From Deltaproteobacteria bacterium (lineage in GTDB: Bacteria > Myxococcota_A > Polyangia > JACPQR01), in contig JACPQR010000100.1 in assembly GCA_016190375.1 (NCBI GenBank), positions 1-64,000 on the forward strand: a stretch of 64,000 nucleotides of DNA. Direction: 5' to 3'. Under the pieces are notes generated by a model. It worked only from the letters and a program-made list of their open reading frames with translations. It did no database searches and was not told where the DNA came from. The position numbers and the translations under genes were made by a program. This document shows, in pieces, positions 8,047 to 16,752 of this stretch (its first letter is position 1; the number at the start of each line of letters is the position of its first letter).

Positions 8047-9444
8047 ATGGACCTATTGGGACGCGCGGGGCGGTGGATCTCGGCCGTCGTACAGGAGGCC
8101 GATGAGGACGGCCCCCCGGGCCGGACAGAAATGCTCCTCCGCCGAATGTTCTGGACTCTCGTCCTCTTGGCGACGCTGGTGCGCGGGTCGAACGCGATCG
8201 TCTACGACGTCGGGCTCGGACACGACTCGCGGAGCCACGGCCAGTATCTCACCGCCGTCCTCCATGGGGAGCGAATACGCAATCGCGTCGAGTACTGTTT
8301 GCCTCAGAGCTACCTCTGGACCGCAATTCACGGTTGGGCGATGTGGCCCGTACTGCACAACGACGAGCCGCGACTCCAGCACGTCGCCCTCGCGCTCGGC
8401 AATCTTCACCTGTACGGCTGGATGCTTCTCGGTCTTCTGGCCCTGGCACGTACCGTCGGCCTCTCCGGCTCCGCCCGTGCCGCCTTCGTCGCCCTGACCG
8501 TCACCTCGCCGGTGGTGCAGCGTTCACTCGACATGTTGCGCCCCGAGAATCTCATCCTGGCCTTCTTCCCATGGGTCCTCGCCGGCGCTTTCCGGATCGC
8601 ACGCCAGCTACCGGAACGGCTCCCCGACTGGCGCACGGCTACCTCGTTCGCTGCGCTCCTCGCGCTCGTGTTCACCGAGAAGATCGGCGGCTTCTCGATC
8701 GTCCTAGCGCTCGCCGCCGGCCTTCTGTTCCTGGGCCGAGTCTCCCTTCGGCGGAAGTTCCTGGCCCTCGTGCTCCTAGGAGCCGCCACCACGGCAGTTG
8801 CCACCCCCTTGTTCGTCGCGCATCGCGTCCTCGTCGGACGGTGGTTCTTCCAGCACCCCACGTTCACGGACCGCCGACTCGGCCATGCCTACGATCACCG
8901 CGCGCCGGGATCGTTCTACTGGCCAGTCCGCCTGCGGCACATCTGGGAGCACCCGCTCCGGGAGGAGCAGCGCGGCTCCATGTGGGGGATCCTCCTGGCC
9001 GATCTCCACGGCGACTACTGGCAGTACGGCGTCCAGCACAAGCGGTTCCACATCACCAGGGCCAACCGCCTGTCGCGCCAGCACGAGGGCCTGGTAGCGA
9101 CGGCCGTATTTCTCGCGTTGCTCGTCATGAGCATCATCCTGCTCAGCCGCCGCGCAAGAGCGGGCCCTGACACGCCGACGGCCCGCGCGGTGCTTGGCCA
9201 GTTCTTCCTCCAGGTCGGGGGCGCACTCGCCTACATGGCCCTCACCTGCCAGATCGGGTTCGAACCCCTGACCGCCAACCTCATCAAGTGGGAATACGTG
9301 AGCTGGTGCATCCCCATCACCATGCTCGTAATCGCGACCGCGACGCCCCGATGTCGGGACGGCCGTTCAGCGCTCCCTCTACTGGCGTTGATCGGTGGGT
9401 TATCGCTGTTCGGGCTTTATCAGTCTCTCCTCATTCCGCAATGA
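8047..9444 (+). CDS. Polytopic membrane protein, GT-C-like
   Basis: 465 residues with about ten predicted membrane helices. After the first helix comes a loop with an acidic motif (YDVGLGHDSRSHGQYL). A DxD-like or single Asp loop at this place is typical of GT-C glycosyltransferases, which use lipid-linked sugars at the outer face of the membrane. Further helices follow (LALALGNLHLYGWMLLGLLALA, ALLALVFTEKIGGFSIVLALAAGLLF) and a conserved-looking loop with Trp and Tyr (LHGDYWQYGVQHKRF). The gene stands alone between the ATPase pair and convergent sulfatases. The enzyme class is an inference; it could also be an unrelated membrane protein. Confidence 0.55.
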   Translation: MDLLGRAGRWISAVVQEADEDGPPGRTEMLLRRMFWTLVLLATLVRGSNAIVYDVGLGHDSRSHGQYLTAVLHGERIRNRVEYCLPQSYLWTAIHGWAMWPVLHNDEPRLQHVALALGNLHLYGWMLLGLLALARTVGLSGSARAAFVALTVTSPVVQRSLDMLRPENLILAFFPWVLAGAFRIARQLPERLPDWRTATSFAALLALVFTEKIGGFSIVLALAAGLLFLGRVSLRRKFLALVLLGAATTAVATPLFVAHRVLVGRWFFQHPTFTDRRLGHAYDHRAPGSFYWPVRLRHIWEHPLREEQRGSMWGILLADLHGDYWQYGVQHKRFHITRANRLSRQHEGLVATAVFLALLVMSIILLSRRARAGPDTPTARAVLGQFFLQVGGALAYMALTCQIGFEPLTANLIKWEYVSWCIPITMLVIATATPRCRDGRSALPLLALIGGLSLFGLYQSLLIPQ

Positions 9445-9496
9445 ACCTCTTCGTCGCCTGCAGCCATGTGCCGCCGGCGGGCGAGCCTCGGTCGGC

Positions 9497-11491
9497 TCAG
9501 CGCGGAGCGAAGCGGGAACGGAACTCGGCGAGCATTCGCGCGGTGTAGGCCATGACCTCGCGCGCGAGGCTGGCCTGGGAGCGAGCCAGTGGGCGCTCGG
9601 CGAGCGGGTCGTTCGCGAGGTCGTAGGCGCGGCGCGCGTTGGCTCGGCGATCGACGACCAGGAGCGCGTGTGCCTTTCGTGCAGCGACCGCCTCGAGGAT
9701 CTCGAGCCCGGCCTGATCGAGGTCGGCGAAGACCGTGCGGCTCTGGTCGCGTCGCTTCCCGAGCAGCTCGGGGACGAGGGAACGACCCTCGAACCGCGCG
9801 CGGGCGCGGACGCCGCAGAGGTCGAGGATCGTGGGGACGACGTCGAGCAGCGCGGCCGGAGAGTCGACGCGCCTCGAGGCGACGCCGGGGGTCCAGACCA
9901 GGAGCGGCACGTGGAGCGTCGCCTCGAGCAGGACCTGCGAGCGATCGAGCGCGCGGCCGGTCGGATCGAAGCGCTCGCCGTGGTCGGCCGTGACGAGGAC
10001 GAGCGGGCGCAGGTCGCGAAGGTCGCGATCGATCGCGTCGAGGACGGGGCCGAGCTGGCGATCGATCCACCAGATCTCCTGGTCGTAGCGGTCGATCTGC
10101 CGCCGGCCGAACGCGGGCGCCCCCTCGACCGCCGAGTGCGGAGCGTGCGCGTCGTCGTAGTGGATCCAGAGGAGCGCTGGTCGGCCCGCGCGTTTCACCT
10201 TCGCGATCTCGGCGAGCGCGCGCTCGGTCACCACGGCGGCTCGCGTCTCCATCCGCGAGGTCAGGTTCGCCGCCGTGCGGTCGACGCGCGCGAAGCCCTG
10301 GGTCATCCCGCGGAACCCCACGAAGTATCGACCTCCCGGCACCGCGACCGTCTCGTACCCCGCGCGGGACAGGAGCTCGGCGAGCGTGTCGTCGGCGCGG
10401 CGCTGGGCGTTCGTGACACCGGTGCGCCGGGTCATCGCGACCTGCGACGGGTGCTTCGACGTGAAGAGCGAGGGCATGCTGAGCCGGGTGACGGGGCCCT
10501 GGGCATACGCCGCATCGAAGACGACGGCGCGCCGGGACCAAGCGTCGAGGTTCGGCGAGGTGCCGCGACGGTAGCCGTGGAGCCCCAGGTGACTTGCCGA
10601 GACGGCGTCGAGCGTGATCAGGATCACCGGGCGGCGCCTGACAAGCGCGGCCGGCGCCTGGGGCCGAAACCAGCCCGGACGCGCCATCGGGCGAACCCCG
10701 CTCGGGCCGTTCGCGCTCCCGGTCGGGACGAGCGGAAGCAGCCGCCGCGCGGCGACGGAGTCGAACGAGAGGCTCTCGCGCACGTCGGTCGTGGCGAGGG
10801 CGATGGCTCCCGCGACGAAGAGCGCGCCCGTCGCCGACGCGGCGACCCACGCGCGACGCGTGCCGCCCGCCGCGAGGCCCGCGAGGCCGCCGGCCGCCGC
10901 CGCGATCGGGGCCAGGAAGAAGTCGAGCCCCAGCGCCTCGACCAGCTCCGACCGTCGCGTCGCGAGCGCGACCGCTCCGACGAGCAGCGCGCCGGCGACT
11001 GCGGCCAGCGCCGTGCGCGGGCGAACCCGCTCCAGGAGGCGCCATCGACCGAGCGCGCCTCGGACGAGATCGGCCACGAGCGCGGCACCGAGCCCGGCGA
11101 CCACCGCCGCCAGCGCGCGGAAGCCGCTCGAGCGCACGACCTCGTCGACGAGGCCGATCGTGCTTCGATGGACGGCGAAGAATACGACCGTCGCGATCGC
11201 GAGTCGCACGATCGTCGCGGCCGGACGTCCGGGGCCCGCCACGGCGATTGCCCTTGCCCGATCGACCAGCGGCGTCCCGTCGAGCGCGAGATCGAAGAGC
11301 ACGCCCGTGACCGCGCCCGCGGCGACGGCGATCGGCCAGATCAGCGCCGAGCTCGCCACGAACGCGAGGAGCGCACCCGCGGCGCCGGCGTCCGAGCGCG
11401 CCAGCACCGCGAACGAGTCGAACGCGGCAAGACCGACCGCGGCGCCCGCGCCCGCGCAGGTCAACGATCGGAGGTTGTGCCGGCGCGTCAC
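9497..11491 (-). CDS. Membrane sulfatase-family protein, second of tandem pair
   Basis: 664 residues. The N-terminal 240 or so residues contain six or more Ala-rich membrane helices, and the rest is an alkaline phosphatase/sulfatase-type domain: VILITLDAVSASHLGLHGY (metal-binding Asp), SMPSLFTSKHPS at the nucleophile site, WIHYDDAHAPH, and LVTADHGERF (metal ligands). This is the layout of lipoteichoic acid synthase-like and other membrane phospho- or sulfo-transferases. The nucleophile position carries Ser rather than the Cys of classical sulfatases. The GTG start overlaps the stop of the preceding sulfatase by 4 bases (GTGA). Likely substrates are cell-envelope glycans or lipids. Confidence 0.75.
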   Translation of the reverse strand: MTRRHNLRSLTCAGAGAAVGLAAFDSFAVLARSDAGAAGALLAFVASSALIWPIAVAAGAVTGVLFDLALDGTPLVDRARAIAVAGPGRPAATIVRLAIATVVFFAVHRSTIGLVDEVVRSSGFRALAAVVAGLGAALVADLVRGALGRWRLLERVRPRTALAAVAGALLVGAVALATRRSELVEALGLDFFLAPIAAAAGGLAGLAAGGTRRAWVAASATGALFVAGAIALATTDVRESLSFDSVAARRLLPLVPTGSANGPSGVRPMARPGWFRPQAPAALVRRRPVILITLDAVSASHLGLHGYRRGTSPNLDAWSRRAVVFDAAYAQGPVTRLSMPSLFTSKHPSQVAMTRRTGVTNAQRRADDTLAELLSRAGYETVAVPGGRYFVGFRGMTQGFARVDRTAANLTSRMETRAAVVTERALAEIAKVKRAGRPALLWIHYDDAHAPHSAVEGAPAFGRRQIDRYDQEIWWIDRQLGPVLDAIDRDLRDLRPLVLVTADHGERFDPTGRALDRSQVLLEATLHVPLLVWTPGVASRRVDSPAALLDVVPTILDLCGVRARARFEGRSLVPELLGKRRDQSRTVFADLDQAGLEILEAVAARKAHALLVVDRRANARRAYDLANDPLAERPLARSQASLAREVMAYTARMLAEFRSRFAPR

Positions 11492-13440
11492 GGTCGGGGC
11501 CCTTCGTCGATGCGCGCTCGAAGCGCGAGGACGGAGCGCCTCATCCGCTCGGCGGTCGCGGCCGCGGGGCCCCGGAGCCCGAGCGGACGCTGCTCGAGGG
11601 GATCTCGCCCGAGGTCGAACAGCTCGACCGACGAGGTGGCGGCGTCGACGATCAGGTGATGGCGGCCCGAATGGACGGCCGTCATGCCGCGCGCGCTCGC
11701 CTTGCCGAACCGGAGCTCCTCGAAGACCAGCCGCGAGCGGTCGGGCGAGCCTCCGGCGATCTGCGGCAACAGCGAGCGTCCCTCGAGACGCAGCGGCGGG
11801 CTCGGCAGGGCGCCGGCCAGATCGAGGACCGTCGGCATGATGTCGAGGAGCGCGGCCGGCATCGTGCTCACGGCCGCCCTCGCGCCCGGCACCCGCGCCA
11901 GCAGCGGCACTCGCAGAAGCTCCTCGTGGAGCTGACCGCTGTGCCCGACCTTGCCGTGCTCGCCGAAGGCCTCGCCGTGGTCGCCGGTCAGGATGATCAC
12001 CGCGCCATCGGGCCCGAACTGGCGATCGACTGCGCCGACGAGCCGCCCGACCTCGCGGTCGGCCGACCAGATCTCGGAGTCGTAACGATCGGCCTCGCCC
12101 GTGCCGAACGACGGAGCGCCCTCGGGCGCGACGAAGGGGCTGTGCGGGTCGTAGTAGTGAACCCAGAGGAACAGCAGCCTGTCCCCAGGCTCCTCGAGGA
12201 TCGCGATGGCGTCGTCGGTGATGCTGCGGTCCGGGTGCTCGCCGCGGAGGTTCAGGGAATGGCGGAAGCTCTCGAAGCCCTGGCCCACCCCGGGTCCCGT
12301 TCCTCGCTCGGTCGTCGCCATCAGGCCCGCGGTCCGGAAGCCCGCGCCCTGCAGGACCTCCGCCAGCGTGGTGTTCTGCGGCAAGACCGCGCGCCCCCGC
12401 ATCGCGAGCTGGGACATGTAGCGCGACGTCATGAACGACGGCACCGAGAAGCGCGTGCTCGAGCCCTGCGCCCAGGCGCGCTCGAAGCGAACCGAGCGGC
12501 GCGCGAGCGCGTCGATGTTCGGGGTCGTGGCGCGCCGGTACCCGTAGCAACCCACGTGGTCCGGGCGAAGCGAATCCACCGTGACGAGCACGACGTTCGA
12601 CCGGCGCCGGAGCTCGGCGCCGGGGCCGAGCCGGAACGGTTGTGGTGGCGGGCTCGGCCTCACGGGGCTCTTGGCCTCGTCGGCCGTCGGCAAGATCGCC
12701 CCGAGGACGGAGGCGTTCGGCGCATCGAAGGCGAGCGCGGCCGCGAGGTCGGGACTGCGCGGGAGAAGCAGCGAGGCGCAGGCCAGCACGATCGCGGCCG
12801 CGATCACGATCCGCACCCTTCGCGATCCGCGCGCCCCGACGACGAGGCCCGCCGCGCCGAGCGCGAGCGCGATGGCGGGCGAGATCGTCGCGTCCGGCCC
12901 GAGCAAGGTCAGCGTCTCGCCCCTCGTCGCGGCGACCGCGACGAGGCCGGCCACGACGAGCCCCGGGATCGCCAGGGCCGCGCGGGAGGAGAGCCTGCGG
13001 CCGGCCACCGCACCCGCGGCCGCGCCGCAGAGCCACCCGATCGGCAGGGCCGCGACCGCGACGAGGGAGACGGCGGTCAGCCGCAGCGAATCCGTCCGCA
13101 TGCTCTCGGCGAAGGCGAAGGACGCACCGCCGACGAGCGCCGCCCAGATGGACACACCGATGCTCGCGCCGACGATCTCGCGCGCGCCGAGACCACGAAC
13201 GGCGCGCCGGGCCCAGTCGGACGGTGCCTCCCCGGCCAGCCGCGCGCATGCGAGCGCGCCCAGCGCGACCGCGGGGAGGATCGCGAGCACCGCCGCCGTC
13301 CCGAGGCTGGCGAGCCAGAGGCCCGCGAGCGACGGGAGGTCGAGTCGGCCGCGCGCCCCGACGACCACGGCGTCGTACGTCGCGAGCCCCAGGGAAGCGC
13401 CCAGTGCGACGCCGAGCGTGGCCGCGATCCAGGATCTCAC
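11488..13440 (-). CDS. Membrane sulfatase-family protein, first of tandem pair
   Basis: About 650 residues with the same plan as its neighbour: a multi-helix membrane part, then a sulfatase domain with VVLVTVDSLRPDHVGCYGYRR, SVPSFMTSRYMSQ, WVHYYDPHSPF, and ILTGDHGEAFGEHGKVGHS. The metal-binding Asp and His residues are in place, and Ser stands at the nucleophile position. The GTG at 13440 leaves a 31-base gap after the aminopeptidase gene. An in-frame GTG at 13527 would overlap that gene by 56 bases and is less likely. The two sulfatases are diverged paralogues and probably derive from a tandem duplication. Envelope modification is the likely role. Confidence 0.78.
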   Translation of the reverse strand: MRSWIAATLGVALGASLGLATYDAVVVGARGRLDLPSLAGLWLASLGTAAVLAILPAVALGALACARLAGEAPSDWARRAVRGLGAREIVGASIGVSIWAALVGGASFAFAESMRTDSLRLTAVSLVAVAALPIGWLCGAAAGAVAGRRLSSRAALAIPGLVVAGLVAVAATRGETLTLLGPDATISPAIALALGAAGLVVGARGSRRVRIVIAAAIVLACASLLLPRSPDLAAALAFDAPNASVLGAILPTADEAKSPVRPSPPPQPFRLGPGAELRRRSNVVLVTVDSLRPDHVGCYGYRRATTPNIDALARRSVRFERAWAQGSSTRFSVPSFMTSRYMSQLAMRGRAVLPQNTTLAEVLQGAGFRTAGLMATTERGTGPGVGQGFESFRHSLNLRGEHPDRSITDDAIAILEEPGDRLLFLWVHYYDPHSPFVAPEGAPSFGTGEADRYDSEIWSADREVGRLVGAVDRQFGPDGAVIILTGDHGEAFGEHGKVGHSGQLHEELLRVPLLARVPGARAAVSTMPAALLDIMPTVLDLAGALPSPPLRLEGRSLLPQIAGGSPDRSRLVFEELRFGKASARGMTAVHSGRHHLIVDAATSSVELFDLGRDPLEQRPLGLRGPAAATAERMRRSVLALRARIDEGPRP

Positions 13441-13471
13441 GGCTGGCGCCGCGCTCGGCGGCTCGCTTCCG

Positions 13472-16204
13472 TCAAGGCCGAGCCCTCGCGAAGAAGCCCC
13501 TTGCGCTCTCGCCCTGCGCCTGAACACGCGCCACGCAGAGCTCGACGCGCTCGAGCGCGTTGGCGAAGATGCGAGGCGAGCCGGGCAGGCTGGCGAGCCG
13601 GGGCTCGAAGAACGCCCGCGCGTCGCGCGCGTGCTCGGCGTCGCAGAAGCGATCGACGAGGGAGGGCAGCTCGTGCGCCGCCGCGTCCGGTCCGAGCCGG
13701 CCGACGAGAGCGTCGTAGTGCTCCTCGACCCACGACCAGGCTGCCTCGCGCGTCTCGGGCCTGGCCATCTGAGCCTCGATCGTGCTCATGACCTCGCTGA
13801 CCTTGAGGCGCGGATCGAGCGACAGATCCGCCGCGCGCCTCGCGAGCGCGGGGTCTCGCGCGTTGCCGAGCGCGAACAGGATGCGTTCGCGGACGGTCGC
13901 GTCCTGGGCTCCCTCGAGGAGCGCGACGAGCGCGTCGAAGAACGCGGCGTCGCCTTCCTGCATCGCCACCCCGAGCGCCACCGCCGCGAGATCGGCCGCG
14001 ACGGCGCTCGGGTCCAGCCCGCCGCGCGAGGGGTACCCGGCGTACGCGCGGCCCCGGCGAGCCGCTTCCCGTCGCACCGCCGGATCGCGCGCGACCAGCG
14101 CAAGGAAGTGGATCGCCGCCTCGCGCAGGAGCATCGACTCGCCGTTCTCGGGGGCCGCGCGCCTCTCCCAGCCGAGCCGATCCAGGAGCGGCCTGTACGT
14201 CCTCGAGGCGAACGCCTCGACGGACGCCCGGGAACGCTCGTCGGCGAGGTGGTCGCGGGCGAATGCCATGAGCTCCATCGGCGCCGTCGCGACCAGGCGG
14301 TCGTCGTCGCGCGCGAGGGCGGGAAGGGCGGCGAAGACGTCGGCCGCCGGAGTCGTCGCGGCCTCGAACGCCGCCTGAAGGCTCGCGGCGAAGGAGAGCT
14401 GCTCGCGGCTGGTGAGCTTCCGCCACGCCGTCGTGGCCAGGGCCGAGGTCCGGTCCGCGGGCAGCGACCACCGGTAGTAGCCGGCGCCATCGGGGTTCGG
14501 CAGCACCCAGGCCGGGCATCGGTCGCCATCCAGCTCGAGCCTTCCTTCGCCGCCTTCGAGCAGCGTGCAGCTCTCCCGGACCTGTCCACTGGTCTCGTAT
14601 CGGGCGCAGACCGGGATCTGCCACGTACGGGCGGCGTCGGCGTTCGAGCCCACCGGGAGATAGGGCCGCTGGCGGAGGCCGAGCGCCGGTCGATCGGCAC
14701 ACGAGACCGTCGCCTCGACGAGCGGGACGCCCGCCTGCTCGATGAAGGTCCGAAAGGGCGTCGCCACGTCGCGCCCGGAGACCTCGGAGAGCGTCGCGAG
14801 CAGATCCTCGGAGGTGGCGTTTCCCCAGCGGTGGGCCTCGAGGTAACGCCTGATCCCTCGCTGGAACGTCTGCGCGCCCAGCCACCGCTCGAACATGCCG
14901 ATCACGGCGGCGCCCTTGGCGTAGGTGATCCAGTCGAAGGCGGTCGCGATGTCGTCGCGGCTCGCGATCGGCTGGTGGACCCGGCGGGCGCTGGCGAGGG
15001 CGTCCTTGCGCATGATCTCGTGCGTCCAGTGCAGATCCTCGGTCCGGGAATCGTGCTCGGGGTGCAGGGTCTGGGTGACGTGGCCCTCCATCCAGGTCGC
15101 GAAGGCCTCGTTCAGCCAGATGTCGTCCCACCACTGCATCGTGACCAGATTGCCGAACCACTGGTGGGCGAGCTCGTGCGCGAGGACCGCCTCGAGATAG
15201 CGACGCTGGCCCTCGGAAGCCGTCTCGGCCCGAAGGAGCAGTCCCGCCTCGCGGAACGTCACCGCGCCCGCGTTCTCCATCGCGCCGAACGCGAAGTCGG
15301 GGACCGCGATCAGATCGAGCTTTCCGTAGGGGTACTCGATCCCGAACCACTCCTCGAGCGCCCCGATGGCGCGAGCCGCCTCGGCCAGTCCGTACCCGAG
15401 CTCGCCTCCTCGTCCCCTGGTCGCGACGCCACGCAGAGGAAGCGGGCGCCGGCGCACCGCGTTCGGGGGGATCGGCGGCGCATCGACGACGTCGAGCGGC
15501 CCGACAGCCCAGGCCACGAGGTACGTGGGAAGCCGCTCGGTCGTGGCGAACCGCACGCGCTTCATCCCGCCGGCGGCGCTCGCCTCCTCGACGATCGCCG
15601 TGTTCGCGACCGCGACGTCGTCTCGCGGGATCACGAGCGTCAGATCGAACGGCGTCTTGAACGCGGGCTCGTCGAAGCACGGAAAGGCCCGCCGCGCGTA
15701 GATCGACTCGAACTGCGTGAAGGCGTACGCCTCCCCGCGGTTGACGACCTTGTAGAGCCCCCGGAGCTGCTCGTCGAACGGCGCATCGAACGCCAGCCGG
15801 ATGGTGACGGCGCCCGGCCCGACGGGCCGATCGAGACGCAGCGCCGCCACGCCTTCCGGATCGACCGCGTCCCAGCGCGCCGGGACTCCCGCGACGATCG
15901 CTTCCGTCACGCGCAGGCCGCGGCCGTGGAGCCAGATGAGCTGCCTCGGGGCGTCGAGTGTGACCTCGATCGTGGCCGTGCCCGAGAACCGCGGGCGATC
16001 GGGCGCCACCACGAGCTCGAGCCCGTAGCGGGTCGGCCTAACCCCGGCCGGGAGTCTCCCCGCAGGCGGCGCCTCGTCGCTCGCCTCGACGGTCCGCGCG
16101 GGAGGCGACGGCCTGCGCGCGGGCGGACGGGCGGGGCCGCCTCCGCTGCAACCGATCGCGGACAGAGCGGCGAGGCAGAGGATCGCGGTCGGATCGGCGC
16201 GCAT
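13472..16204 (-). CDS. M1-family aminopeptidase lipoprotein
   Basis: 910 residues, full length for a three- or four-domain M1 enzyme. The signal ends in a lipobox (LAALSAIGC), so the enzyme is probably anchored to a membrane lipid. Catalytic features are GAMEN near residue 306 and the zinc site HELAHQWFGNLV near 343, with the third ligand in WLNEAFATW 18 residues on. The C-terminal half is helical and ERAP/PepN-like. It removes N-terminal amino acids from peptides outside the cytoplasm. It is the first gene of a minus-strand run with the two sulfatases (31-base gap). A Pro/Ala/Arg linker follows the lipobox. Confidence 0.93.
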   Translation of the reverse strand: MRADPTAILCLAALSAIGCSGGGPARPPARRPSPPARTVEASDEAPPAGRLPAGVRPTRYGLELVVAPDRPRFSGTATIEVTLDAPRQLIWLHGRGLRVTEAIVAGVPARWDAVDPEGVAALRLDRPVGPGAVTIRLAFDAPFDEQLRGLYKVVNRGEAYAFTQFESIYARRAFPCFDEPAFKTPFDLTLVIPRDDVAVANTAIVEEASAAGGMKRVRFATTERLPTYLVAWAVGPLDVVDAPPIPPNAVRRRPLPLRGVATRGRGGELGYGLAEAARAIGALEEWFGIEYPYGKLDLIAVPDFAFGAMENAGAVTFREAGLLLRAETASEGQRRYLEAVLAHELAHQWFGNLVTMQWWDDIWLNEAFATWMEGHVTQTLHPEHDSRTEDLHWTHEIMRKDALASARRVHQPIASRDDIATAFDWITYAKGAAVIGMFERWLGAQTFQRGIRRYLEAHRWGNATSEDLLATLSEVSGRDVATPFRTFIEQAGVPLVEATVSCADRPALGLRQRPYLPVGSNADAARTWQIPVCARYETSGQVRESCTLLEGGEGRLELDGDRCPAWVLPNPDGAGYYRWSLPADRTSALATTAWRKLTSREQLSFAASLQAAFEAATTPAADVFAALPALARDDDRLVATAPMELMAFARDHLADERSRASVEAFASRTYRPLLDRLGWERRAAPENGESMLLREAAIHFLALVARDPAVRREAARRGRAYAGYPSRGGLDPSAVAADLAAVALGVAMQEGDAAFFDALVALLEGAQDATVRERILFALGNARDPALARRAADLSLDPRLKVSEVMSTIEAQMARPETREAAWSWVEEHYDALVGRLGPDAAAHELPSLVDRFCDAEHARDARAFFEPRLASLPGSPRIFANALERVELCVARVQAQGESARGFFARARP

Positions 16205-16579
16205 CGAGGTCGTTTATAACGGCCCCGGGGCTCCCCGCAAGCCGACCTAGCCGCGGGTCCCGGACCGGAGGAACCGCCAGGACGCCAAGGACGCCAAGAT
16301 CCGGTCTCTTGGCGGCTGCTTGGGTTCCCAGGGCGGCGAAGCGAACCGGAGGCGCGGGCCCCTGGGACTGCCCTGGCGGTTTGCTTTTTCCGGGCAAACC
16401 CGACCACTACCTAGCCGCGCACCGGGCTGAAAACGCGATCGAACCCGAAGGTGGGCCGGCAGCCGCCCCAGAGCGCAAGCGAGGGGGAGGCCTTGACGTG
16501 CCTGAGCACGGCCGCAACGCTCACCACGCGACGGCTGCTCATCTCGCCGGCCGCGGTCGCCCGCGATCACCGAATGCCG
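16205..16579. other. Gene-free stretch with structured repeat
   Basis: No gene is supported between the aminopeptidase start and the toxin remnant. The left part holds a nested inverted repeat (16272-16381). The part from about 16440 to 16579 reads on the minus strand as an open frame ending in WGGCRPTFGFDRVF, which might be another decayed coding scrap, but I cannot assign it. Confidence 0.5.
16272..16381. repeat. Nested inverted-repeat element
   Basis: Three dyads are nested or adjacent. AACCGCCAGG at 16272 pairs with CCTGGCGGTT ending at 16381. CGCCAAGA pairs with TCTTGGCG across a 7-base loop near 16292-16314. TCCCAGGG near 16326 pairs with CCCTGGGA near 16360. The left arm includes the tandem units ACGCCAAGG and ACGCCAAGA. 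The folded whole would be a cloverleaf-like structure of about 110 bases. It lies between divergent genes and has no reading frame of its own. Confidence 0.6.
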
Positions 16580-16630
16580 CTAACGCCCGACCGCCCCGAG
16601 GAGCAGGATGTTCGTGTCGAAGGCGATCAT
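16580..16630 (-). pseudogene. Truncated PIN-domain toxin start
   Basis: The short frame encodes MIAFDTNILLLGAVGR and then a stop. FDTNILL is the N-terminal signature of PIN-domain (VapC-type) RNases, including the first catalytic Asp. Only this piece remains; the other acidic residues are missing. Its ATG overlaps the stop of the small upstream gene (ATGA), as in intact antitoxin-toxin operons. Confidence 0.5.
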
Positions 16631-16752
16631 CGGCGACGGCGCGACCGCTGCCGTGGCTCGTTGGCGAGCTCCCGCCACTCGTCCGCTGGCGCGCGGAACT
16701 CTCCGAGGTGTCTAGCTTCGGGGAGTTTCCAGCCCTTCGCAGGCCGCTTCAC
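16627..16752 (-). CDS. Short antitoxin-like protein
   Basis: 41 residues: a basic start, then LPEARHLGEF, ADEWRELANEPRQ and a poly-Arg end. It resembles the C-terminal toxin-binding half of small antitoxins paired with PIN toxins. It overlaps the stop of the outer-membrane gene by GTGA and the truncated toxin by ATGA. It may be a leftover rather than a working antitoxin, because the DNA-binding half is absent. Confidence 0.4.
   Translation of the reverse strand: MKRPAKGWKLPEARHLGEFRAPADEWRELANEPRQRSRRRR

Noticed and set aside
9395..11840. Plus-strand frames opposite the second sulfatase.
   Set aside because: Shadow frames without domains.
12581..16219. A plus-strand frame of more than 1200 codons opposite the aminopeptidase and first sulfatase.
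   Set aside because: It is a mirror of high-GC codon use on the minus strand; its product is Arg/Glu/His-rich with no domains, while the opposite strand has clear M1 and sulfatase motifs.
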